This document shows positions 1-9,500 of a DNA stretch of 64,000 nt, in pieces. Below the pieces are notes generated by a model. That model ran no database searches and was not told the DNA's origin. It saw nothing but the letters and a program-made list of their open reading frames with translations. Numbering within the stretch: the stretch's first letter is position 1; every line of letters begins with the position of its first letter. The translations under genes and the position numbers were made by a program. The stretch comes from Prorocentrum cordatum. Its lineage: Eukaryota > Sar > Dinophyceae > Prorocentrales > Prorocentraceae. The stretch spans positions 864,969 through 928,968 of the forward strand of contig CAUYUJ010020726.1 of the NCBI GenBank assembly GCA_963575745.1, given 5' to 3'.

Positions 1-305
1 GGGGAAGGGAAGAAGGCCCCGAGTCAATGTTGTCAGTCTACCTTGTCCTTTTTCTCCATCGCGCCGCTTCCCCTCCCATCAGTCCGCTGCACGGCGTGAT
101 GGTCAAGGTGGAGGGCCAGGGCGCCGACAAAGGAGGGGAGAGAGGGGAACGGGCCAGGAGAGCCGCGCCTAGTGGTCAACCGAGGGATCGAGGTTCGAGG
201 GTCCATGGCTTTTCTCCAGATAGACTTGTCTATGGGAGTCCCAGCTCCACACATAGAGAACTGGTCCTCTGTTCCCCTTCATCTGTTTTGCATTTGCATT
301 GTCAA

Positions 306-436
306 ACTGTCCGCATGGTCTCCTATGTATCCGCGTGGCTTCCTCTGCATCCACACTGATGCCTCTGTATCCGCATGGCTTTCTCTGCTATCCGCACGGT
401 TCCCTCTGTATCCGCATAGCGGCCTCTGAGATTCCA
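306..436. repeat. Minisatellite, period about 21 bp
   Basis: About six imperfect copies of a unit like ATCCGCATGGCTTCCTCTGT stand in tandem, followed by a shorter motif (ATTCCAACGGCGCCC) repeated three times up to about 480. The period is close to a multiple of three, so several frames stay open, but nothing suggests a real protein. Confidence 0.8.
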
Positions 437-519
437 ACGGCGCCCTGTGGCTATTCCAACGGCGCCCGGTGGCAATTCCATTGCCGACCGAACAATCGTC
501 CGACAAACGTCAAACTGAA

Positions 520-790
520 AAATACAGTAGAGGTAGAGTAGAGAAGGGTAAAGAAGAGTAGATAATTTAATACTAGATTAGCAAAGTAGTGCAGAATGAG
601 GTAAAGCAGGGCAGTGCCGAGTAGAGTAGCGCAGAGCATAGCAGAGTAGAGCAGCTTAGAGTGGAAGATACGTCACTCGAGTAAAGCAGGGTAGAGTAAG
701 AGGCGAGTCTTAATATACGTAGGAGTCGCAGCATAGCAGAGTATAATGGAGTGGGTTAGAGTAGGTAGGGTAAAGTTAGCCAGCTCGAAC
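520..790. repeat. GAGTA/GCAGA-type pentanucleotide-like array
   Basis: Degenerate short repeats of the AGAGTA, AGCAGAG and GGGTAGAG type run through this stretch. The same kind of array returns at 3240-3640. No gene is seen. Confidence 0.7.
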
Positions 791-949
791 GAGCCAGGGG
801 GCTCCGTCCACTCCCACTCGCCCTCCCACAACATAAGAAGCAATTGCGTCGCGTCTGACGCCTGTCGCTCATCTTAAGTGGTGGGCGGCTAGACATGCAG
901 CGCGCGACATGAGCTGTGTCCTATCCCTTACGCGTAGCGAGCAACGTCG

Positions 950-1790
950 ACGAGAAACAAAACGGCGCGCGATGTACGCCGCGCCCCGCTCTGGCCTCTC
1001 ATGTTGCATCGTCGGCGACAACATGTCCAGCGCGCGAAGTGCGCCGCGTCTCATTCCAGCCACGCGTGTTGCACCGCGAATAGTTTCGCTCCTGCCGCGC
1101 ATGGAGGAGGGGGAGGAGGGGGAGGAGGAGGAGAAGGAGGAGGAGGAGGAGGAGGAGGAGGGAGGGGAGGAGGAGGGGGAGGGAGAGAGCACGGGAGGGA
1201 TAAACTGAGGATGAAGAGGATAACGCCTCTTGGGAATTCGCGGGTCGTCCTGGGAGCTTTCTGGTATATGCTTAAGGGCCTCTTGGATGTATCTTCCGGG
1301 CTGGAACATTGTCAACACAAGTAGGTGCTAACCTCACAATATTCCAAAAACCAAATGACAATCAGTATTTGTGTTGCCCCCCCAGGCCCTCTTGGACGCC
1401 TTTTTCCGACCTCTTGGGGGTCTCCGGAGGCATTTGCTTGAACCGCACATGTTTGAGGCATTATGAGTTGCCGCCCGCCTAGTTCCTCAACCCGACGGGC
1501 CGCAGCGTCGACTACAAGAAAATCCATGTTGACGACCAGGCGTCCACGCGCGATGTGCGCCGCGTCCCATTCCCGCCACGCGATTCGCAGCGCCGACGAG
1601 GAGACAGTATATGTTGGCAAGAAAACTCGACGTCGCGGTGCTTTTTGGCAGGACGGGGGGTCCCGCGCAGGGTTGGCCCGGCGTCCGCGCGCGATGTACG
1701 CCGCGTCGCGTTCCTGCTACACTTTTCGCAGCGTCGACGACAAGAAAGTACACGTTGACGAGAAAAACGTTGACTTTGTTCCCTACCCAG
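950..1790. repeat. Degenerate dispersed repeat with GCGCGATGT..CGCCGCG core
   Basis: The core GCGCGATGTACGCCGCG and the accompanying CAGCGTCGACGACAAGAAA motif recur at about 968, 1033, 1548 and 1690, and a diverged copy lies at 3060-3165. A GGA array at 1101-1195 interrupts the block. It reads as a decayed local duplication with no coding signal. Confidence 0.55.
1101..1195. repeat. GGA/GAG triplet array
   Basis: Nearly pure GGA/GAG triplets on the plus strand. It is one of at least a dozen such purine arrays in the window. Confidence 0.9.
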
Positions 1791-1945
1791 GCTCTGCCTA
1801 GAGGGTTCTTACTTCGTTCCCTACCTAGGCTCTGCCTAGAGGGTTCTTAGTTTGTTTGCTTAGAGGGGCCAGGCAGTGTAAAACGCCCCGGGCGGTGCCC
1901 CCAGTCCCCGCCCCGCGGTTCCCCCAGTTGCGCCCCTGGGTTCCC

Positions 1946-2600
1946 CTAGTTTAGCTAAGCTTAGCTTAGCTTACCTTAGCTTAGCTCAGCTTAGCTTAGC
2001 CTATCTCATCTTAGCTTAGCTCTGCTTAGCTTTGCTTAGCCTAGCCTAGCTTAGCTTGGCTCAGCTCAGCTTAGCTTAGCTTAGCCTATCTCATCTTAGC
2101 TCAGCTTAGCTTAGCTTGGCTTAGCTTAGCTTAGCCTATCTTAGTTTAGCCTAGCTTAGCTTAGCTTAGCGTAGTTTAGCTTGGCATAGCTTAGCTTACC
2201 TTAACCTAGCTCAGCGCAGCTCAGCATAGCGCAGCGCAACATTAGCACAGCATAGCATAGCACAGCCAAGCATAGCATAGCTTATCATAGCGTAGCATAG
2301 CCCAGCACAGTATATAATAGCATAGCATCGCATAACACAGCGCAGCATCGCATATCATAGCATAGCATAGCGTTGCTTAACATAGCACAGCGCAACATAG
2401 CATAGCATAGCACAGCATAGCACATCATATCATAGCAAACCATAGCACATCATATCATAGCATCGCATATCATATCATAGCATATCGCAGCACAACGTAG
2501 CATGGCATAGCCTAGCAAAACACAGCATAGCGCAGCATAACATATTATAGCCGAGCATACAATAACAGAGCGCCGGGTAACACAGCCTAGCATAACACAA
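1946..2600. repeat. TTAGC / ATAGC pentanucleotide array
   Basis: Period-5 array. The first part (to about 2210) is TTAGC with variants such as TCAGC, and the second part shifts to ATAGC and ACAGC. A related TTAGC/TTTAGC array follows at 2741-2985. Both are flanked by a near-identical phrase (GGGCAGTGTAAAACGCCCC at about 1870 and 2674), so the array region may itself be duplicated. Confidence 0.9.
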
Positions 2601-2740
2601 CACATGTAAATGTAGCTGTCGGTGTAGATGTAAACGCTGCTTTCCTAAATGCTCCAACTCCTGGGTAGGGTCGGGCAGTGTAAAACGCCCCAAGCGGTTG
2701 CCCCAGTCCCCGCCCCGCCGTTCCCCCAGTCGCTTGGGAG

Positions 2741-2985
2741 CTTTAGCTGTAGCTTTAGCTTTAGCTTAGCTTTAGCTTTAGCTTAGCTTCAGCTTAGCTT
2801 CGGCTTAGCTTCGGCTTAGCGCTAGCTTAGCTTTAGCTTAGCTTCAGCCGAGTTTTAGCTGAGTTTTAGCTTATCTTTAGGCTTAGCTTCAGCTTAGCTT
2901 GAGCTTAGCTTGAGCTTAGCGTTAGCTTAGCTATAGCTTAGCTTTGGTTCAGCTGTTGCTTAGCTTCAGTTTAGCTTTACTGCTA
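2741..2985. repeat. AGCTTTAGCTTAGCTTC array
   Basis: Alternating 5- and 6-bp units built from AGCTT(T/C)AG. The array resembles the one at 1946-2600 in composition but is less regular. Confidence 0.85.
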
Positions 2986-3239
2986 CTACGAATGCTGCTT
3001 GCCTAGGGGTTCCAACTCCCAGGTAGGGTCGCACTGAGATAATATTGCTTTTGACGGGTAGGACGCGACCACCCGCTCAGGGTGACCCAAGCGATGTTCA
3101 TTCCATCCCATTCCTGCTACACTTCGCAACTAGACGACATGTTTGCGAGAAAAAAGTTGTGTGTGTGTTGTTTTTTGACCGTTGGGGCGGCGGGGCTGCT
3201 ATCGGCCGGCTACGTGGGGACGTGGGGGTGTCTCATCAT

Positions 3240-3640
3240 CTCATCATAGGAAGTAAGGATAGAGCACGCCAGGGGAGAGTAGAGCAGAGTGACGTAGAGT
3301 CGGGTAGATAGTAGAGCACACAGGGTAGAGTCGGGCAGGATCGAGGAAACAAGAGTACACCAGAGTAGAATGGAGCAGGGACAGAGCAGAGCAATGCAGG
3401 AGTAGAGTTCAGTAAAACAGATTGGTGTGGAGTAGGATCAGGTGTGGGTTGAGAGAAGGTGAAGTAAGATCGGGCATGGGTTGAGAGTAGGGTAGGTTGT
3501 GGAGCAAAGTCGGGCAGAATAGGGAGAAGTAAATTATAACAAAGCAGAGTAGAGTACAGTAGGGTAGAGCAGAAAAAAAAATGCAGTAGAGAAGGGAAGG
3601 AGTAGAGTTGAGCAGGTGTAGAGTGTAACACAGTAGGGTA
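3240..3640. repeat. AGAGTAGAGCAG array, degenerate
   Basis: Second GAGTA/GCAGA-type array, similar to 520-790. It stays partly open on the minus strand (Leu/Ser/Pro-rich frames), which is expected of a short purine-strand repeat and not evidence of a gene. Confidence 0.7.
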
Positions 3641-3649
3641 GAAAAGATT

Positions 3650-4800
3650 TGCTTAGCTTAGAGCAGAGGAGCTGGAAGAACAGAGTCCACCCCAGTCCAG
3701 GCCATTCTACTCCACTCCAGTCCAGTCCACTGTATCCCGGTCCTCTTCTGTATTCGGGGTCTTCGTTGGCGAATATTGCGTACCTGGTTCCTTTGCCACT
3801 GCTGATTCCCCCCTCGACATGCTGGTAGAAGCATCCCCCACGATGGGCCGTCTCCATGGTGGTCCGATGATTTTCCGATGGGTCCCGATGGGCAATTACA
3901 TGCCAGAGTAGAGGTTTTGTTTGTTTGTCCGCGATGGCGAAGATGACGCAATCACGGGTGTGAGTGCCCTATCAAGGTTGTTTGGTGGTGTTGGCATTTG
4001 GGTTGTTGCCGCCGATTCGCAAGGCTCTGCCACCCGAGGTTGCATGATGCATTGTTTCTTCTACGTCCTGCCCACTTGCAATGCCCTGATCATCACCAGC
4101 ATCGTCGCCATGTATCGTCACCAGCACAATTGCCATCACGCATCGTCACCAGCTCGCGAGCACACCACCAGCACCGACATCATCACACTCATCGCAGTTG
4201 TCGTCAGTTGGTTCCTTCTACAACCTCCATGTCATCCGGAGGGTGGTCGCATAGGTACCCGAAGGGCAAATCACCATTCGGACATTCGAAGCAAGGTCGC
4301 TTACTTAAACAAGGCATCCCAGTGCGAGCATGCCCTGATTAGGATGAAGCCTTTCCGTATGCTGCCAATTGACGGAAAGAGGCGTGATTGCGCGCCTGCA
4401 GGTCGGAATGCGTTATGTACGCGAAACTCGGCCCTTGGGCCCTCAGGACCTTCCCCCCAGGATTCCCGGGGAAGCCCCACGAATTACCAAGACGGCCCGG
4501 GTGCCCTCCTGCATCTCACGAGAGTGATTCCCTTTGACACTTGGAGGGGCTAGCCCGGCACAAGATACTCTCAGATGGCCCCTGGAAGGCGTCAAAAGGC
4601 CGCAAGAAGACATTTCAAAAGAACCGACAGCCCGCCAAATGTTTGACAAGACACGTTTCCTCCTCACGTCTCTGACACGTTTCAAGATTCCGCACTTTTC
4701 AGTTACCCCTGGACGTACCCAGCTCATCTGCAACAAGTAAGGATACCAACAGGTTCACGCAATACGATTGGCCATTTGAAAGGGCGTTCTGTCTCTTCTG
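3650..4800. other. No feature recognised
   Basis: Mostly unique sequence. A 210-codon plus-strand frame spans 3921-4553, but its composition is irregular, it contains no recognisable motif and no splice-supported partner was found. Confidence 0.4.
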
Positions 4801-5315
4801 CGAGCTGCCTGCGGAACCTACGCATTACCCGCCCGAAGAGAGCTGGTGACAAAGCTAAGCACGGTGTAAACGTAAGACGTAACCCAGGTTGACCTCCCAG
4901 GAGCCCACGAAAGCCGCGGCAAGTTAGCAGATGGCAGCGCCCAGGGCGGGGAGGTGTGCTTTGACCCGACTTTTCGAGCTTTAAAGTGTAGACAAGTTCG
5001 CAGCTGGCAGCGCCCAGGGAGGAGATTTCAAGGCCGTGTCCGTGTAGGAGGACTCTAACCCGCTGGACCTCCCAGAAGCCCACTGAAGTGCAAGCCCAGG
5101 GAGGGGAATATGATAGTTTTGGTTTGCGTAGGGTTGCAGTCAGCTGGGCTTGCAAGGTTCTCGTGGAAGTGTCGACAGTTGCGCAGCTGGTGGGCTGGGA
5201 GTAGTAATTTCGGCCTGAGCAGGGCCGCGCCCCGCTTGGCCGACCAAAAGCTCCCGAAAGTACTAACCGTTGCGCGGCTGGCAGCGTCCAGGGATGGGGA
5301 CCAGAATTCTGATCA

Positions 5316-5445
5316 CTTGGCATCGCTCGGACGTGCGCGTTTTTCCTTCGGCGAGGACCCTCGAGGAGCATCCTTGATCGTTTGGCGAAAAACCGCGCAC
5401 GAAACGGACAAAATTGATAGGGAATGGACGTCCGAGCGATGGCCA
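5316..5445. mobile_element. Family D inverted-repeat element, copy 1
   Basis: Left end CTTGGCATCGCTCGGACGTG, and the right end reads TGGCCATCGCTCGGACGTCC on the other strand. The flanks carry an exact 5-bp duplication, GATCA (5311-5315 and 5446-5450). At 130 bp it is too short to encode a transposase, so it is non-autonomous. Confidence 0.75.
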
Positions 5446-5557
5446 GATCAGGATAAGGCCGCACTCCGCTGGACCCTCCTGCATCTCACGGTCGTGCCGA
5501 CAGCGGCGCAGCTGGCAGCTCCCAGGACGGGGGAGATCAAGCTCAAGGTCCTTGTCA

Positions 5558-5685
5558 CTTGGCATCGTTCGGACGTGTGCATGAGTTCCCGGCGAGAACC
5601 ACCGAAGATCATCGTGTACCATCGAGTAGCAAAACACGCACGAAATTGAAACATTCATGGGAAATGGACGTCCGAGCGACGGCAA
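5558..5685. mobile_element. Family D inverted-repeat element, copy 2
   Basis: Same ends as copy 1 with a mutated centre. The flanks TGTCA and GGTCA match at four of five positions. It lies about 242 bp from copy 1 and probably arose with it by tandem duplication. Confidence 0.65.
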
Positions 5686-6019
5686 GGTCAGGAAACGACC
5701 GCATTCCCTTGGACTCCTCGGGTGGGGTAATCATTCGCACGTAATCAAGACCGCACCCCGCTGGACTCCCTTGAGGTTTCGAGAGTGCCGACAGTTGCTC
5801 TGCTGGCATCGCCCAAGGACGAGTGTGGACTCTGGCATGAAGAAGGCAGCCTCCAGCTGGCCTCCCAGGGGCGACCGAAAGTGCTGACAGTTGCGTAGGC
5901 TGGCTCTGCGCAGGTGGGGAGGGGGGGAGCACTCTTGATTCGAGTGAGCTTGCACTCCGCCAGATTCCGCAGGAGCTCACGAGAGAGCAGAAATTTGCCT
6001 TGCTGGCAGCAGTTAGCAG

Positions 6020-6178
6020 TGAGTCGGGCCTGTCCCCTCTACAGGGGGAATATCAAAAAATAGTCAAACATTGTCTGGAGACTATTTTTTAAGTATTGTT
6101 TGACCATTTTGGACTATTTGTTTGGTTATTTTTTATTGTTCGTCGAAATCCCCCTGTAGGGGGACACGCCCGACTTAA
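6020..6178. mobile_element. Family A foldback element, copy 1
   Basis: Terminal inverted repeats begin GTCGGGC(C/G)TGTCCCC and continue through ACAGGGGGA. The AT-rich centre contrasts sharply with the GC-rich surroundings. The flanks carry the exact 9-bp direct repeat AGTTAGCAG (6011-6019 and 6179-6187). A 9-bp duplication is typical of Mutator-like DNA transposons; assignment to that group is inference. Confidence 0.8.
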
Positions 6179-6454
6179 AGTTAGCAGCGCCCAGGAGGCG
6201 AAGCCGAAGACGGGTGGGAGGGACGAGGCAGGAGTTGCGAGGCAGGAGAGAGGATGAGGGGGGAAGGGGCCGGGCGGAGAGAGCGGGCAGCAGCGTCCTA
6301 CTCGAGGAGGGGGGGGGGAGGAGGATTACGCTGTAAGGATTACGCAGTGTGGCCGTCCACGCGGCACAGCTCGCAGCTCGGCATCGCAGCACCAAGGGGA
6401 AAGTCGAAACCAACACCAAGATCCTGGTGCCGAGAGAGCCGTCTTCGAATTTAT

Positions 6455-6492
6455 CCAGCGTGCTCCGGAAACGCTCTGCCGGAGCACGCTGG
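6455..6492 (-). other. Perfect 14-bp stem hairpin in LINE 3' UTR
   Basis: CCAGCGTGCTCCGG and its exact complement CCGGAGCACGCTGG are separated by 10 bases. It lies 105 bases downstream of the ORF2 stop in the LINE's sense direction. In some LINEs the reverse transcriptase recognises a 3' stem-loop in the RNA, so this is a candidate for that signal. Confidence 0.7.
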
Positions 6493-6596
6493 CACAAGTG
6501 GCTCGGCAACACGCTGGCGTTAAAACTGTTAAACAGATTCCAGGCATTCCGGGGGTTCAAGAGGTCGCGGAACCGGCTTCAATTATCAGGCGCATC

Positions 6597-9500
6597 TCAC
6601 GCCAAATCTGGCGGGCACGGATCGTCCTCGTCCGCGCCGCCGAAACGCCACTCTGCTGCCTCGTCCTCTGGGTCGAGGGGCCTTGCCACAGGCTGAGAGG
6701 AGTCGCCAGGAATCACCGTGGGAGCGCGGTCCTGAGCTCTCGACGCAGCCGCAGCCGATGGGGCAGGTCCTCGGGCCCCAGGGTCCCCCGCCACAGTCGC
6801 TTTGGCCACCTCTTCAGCGCAAACGCGCGCATGCAACGCCTCGATGACCGATTTAGGAGGGCCCTCGCGGCGTGGGTACTGGTCTCGCCTGATGCGAGCT
6901 AAATTCTCGGCTCCTTTCCGTGATCTCCCAAGGCATCTGGCCTCGAGATGTCTGAAATCTTCCGTCGCATACCTACCGCATTCGTGGCAGAACACCATGC
7001 AATACTTGGGCCACTCTCCAAGTCTGTGAGTGCTGTGCAGCTCCCTCCCGCCCAGGCCCCTTAAAACACCCTCGCCCACAGCCCTGGGGGCCCTGTTCAG
7101 GACGGGGGGGGGTGGGACAGGCGGGGCTGGCGGAGGTACGCACGCAGTGCTGCAGAACTCCAGCAGGCTCGAGGCATGCACTCGCTGGTTGCACACCTCG
7201 CATCTCCATTTAGCGCCGTCCTGGGCCATCTGGTGGCCCGTTTCGCGGAGAGCTATCTTCACGCCGCTCTCGCGGGCCCCACGAGGCGCGATATCTTCGC
7301 GCTCGGCCCGGGTCGTGTCGCAGTCCTGGGCAAGTTGTAAGGCCTTGGACGCTCGACGTCTGACAAGAGCGGCAACAGCATCCCAACTGTCAGCGTGGGG
7401 AGCAGCATGCATGACGAATCCCTCCCAAGCCCGATCCGCCGCCTCCCCCGCCCCATGGTCGGCCGTGGCATTGCCCACAGCAAGGAAGAGGTCCCTATCT
7501 GTGACCAGACGGCCCGCGTCCTCCTCTTCAGCGTGAGAGGGGACCCATTCCAGAGAGACCTCGCGGCCCTCGGCCGCCGCGCGAATTCTCGCCCAGAGAT
7601 CCTCGTTGGGCCCCCTGGTGGCATTGCGCCTTCTCCGGGGCCAGGCTTTTAAAAGACCCAGATGGTCCGTCACGAAGTGCACCGATCCCGTAGTCTGCTC
7701 AAGGGCCATCGCCAGGGCCAGCGTCTCCGATCGGGGCACAGACTGTCGGCAGCCAGGGAGCGGCGCGGCTATCATCGCCCCCAGGCGCCAGCTATCTTCA
7801 CGCCAGGCCAGGGCAGCGACAGCCGCTCCACACCTACGGCGACGCTGATCGTCCGAGTGCTTCCCTCCCGACCCGTCCCCAAACAGCGTCAAAACCCCGT
7901 CCCTCCGATAGTCACCCAGCTCACCTACCCCAAAAAACAAGGTTTCCTGAGCCAATCGCTCTTCATCGAACCTGGGGGTGGTGAGGTGGTTCGGCACTAG
8001 GCCTCGCAGCCAGACCGAGGGCTCACTCTCTACACTGGCCAGCGCCCTCGCCACCAGGTGCTCCGACTTGGCGAACTCACTGCCCTCGCTGATGTTCTCC
8101 GTGCACTTCCAGATCCTGTGGGTCAGCGTCTCTGGCTCCAGCCCGCATCTCGGGCAGGTGGCGCTGACGGCATAGCCGCGCTCTCGCTTCCTGGCGCGGC
8201 TCCACTGCCCGCCGCTTATCACTGCCATCGTGCGACTCCACTCCGCCCACATGCCTCTTCGAGCATATCGGTCGAGCTCGCGCCTCGCATGCAGCATGTC
8301 CGCGCCGCCCCCCAAGTTGCCGCCGTCCTCGTGGGCCGCCGCCTGCTTCCACAGCTGGCGCATGATGTCCTCGCGGAGGTCGTGCAGGATGGGCTGCCGA
8401 TCGATGAAGCTCCCAAAGGCCTCCGAGCTCGACTCCACCAGGTGCCACTCCGTGATCGTGCCGTCCACCTCTGGCCTGCTCCACGCGCCAGCAGTGCGCG
8501 GATCCCAGCCCACGTCCATGAGCGTTGCCACGAGTGCGCCGACAGGGCCACGCACGCGCCGCCAGCGCCGGGCTGCGCCGGCGCTCAGGAGCGCGCCGCG
8601 GATGGCAGGCCAGACTCTATGGATCCTCGCATGGACCTCAGGCGCCGTCTCCCAGAGCTCCAGCCACGAGTCTACCAACTGGATGCGCAGCTTGATGGCT
8701 GGGTCCTCCTCAAGCCCCGCCGCCAGGACCGTGGTGAGGCAGCGTCCGCCAGCTTTGCCTCCAACTGCCGCGCCCGCCTGCTGCCTCAGCTTCCTGACGC
8801 TCGACGGCGCCAGGCCCTGGAGCTGGTGGCCGTAGGTGGCCTGTGGAGAAGCCCCCGTGCTCCACAGCCCCTGCGCCTCCTTGGCGAGAGCCGCGCTCCT
8901 CCTCATTCTCGTGATGCGGCTAGCGCGTCTGCTGGCCGCCAGCAGCCTCTTGCGCTGCTTCTTGCAGCAGCGCCTCCGCCCAGCTGCCGCGTCGCCGCCC
9001 AGGTCAGTGGCGTCCAGCGCCAACTGCAGCGGCAGAGCAGGCGACTCCAGTTCCGCCTGTAGCTCTCGGCCCAGTTGCGTGTCCGACGCCAGCAGCTTGG
9101 TCTTGTTCGAGATGATCAGGCCTCGCTCCTCGACGAAGCCCTCCACGAACTGGGTCGCCACCTGCTTCATCTCCTGCTTCACCATCTGACGAGATCCCTC
9201 GCACCGGGCCGTCGTGTCGTCCACGAATGTCCAGAGGGACGCCTGCGGGGCCACCTGGTGGGCCTTTTCCAGCACCCCGTGGATGAACACCTTGGCCAGG
9301 GATGCCCCCCTCGCCGACCCCGCCACCACCGAGCGCGTCGGCCAGACCAGCTCGCTGATGCCGTGGCGCTGGTCCTTCAGGATGCGAGGGCCCAAGAAGA
9401 GCTCCACCTCCATGGCCACGACGATGGCAGGGTACTTCACCTGCACTGCCAGCTCCATGAGCAGCGCCAGGCTGATCGTGTCGTAGAAGGTCTGGAGGTC

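Larger units (their letters stand above)
4800..6019. repeat. Degenerate tandem array with embedded family D elements
   Basis: A phrase like GACAGTTGCGCAGCTGGCAGCGCCCAGGGA, varied at many positions, recurs at about 4925, 5000, 5175, 5270, 5505, 5790 and 5890, each followed by a G-rich stretch. The two family D elements in this block start about 242 bp apart, so a unit of about 240 bp was probably duplicated. Confidence 0.55.

Noticed and set aside
165-208. tRNA-like A and B box motifs (CCTAGTGGTC and GGTTCGAGG)
   Set aside because: The boxes are only about 15 bp apart and no cloverleaf can be drawn. At most a decayed SINE fragment.
4443-5464. 246-codon minus frame at 4724-5464 and neighbours
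   Set aside because: They cross the degenerate tandem array and a family D element; no motif.
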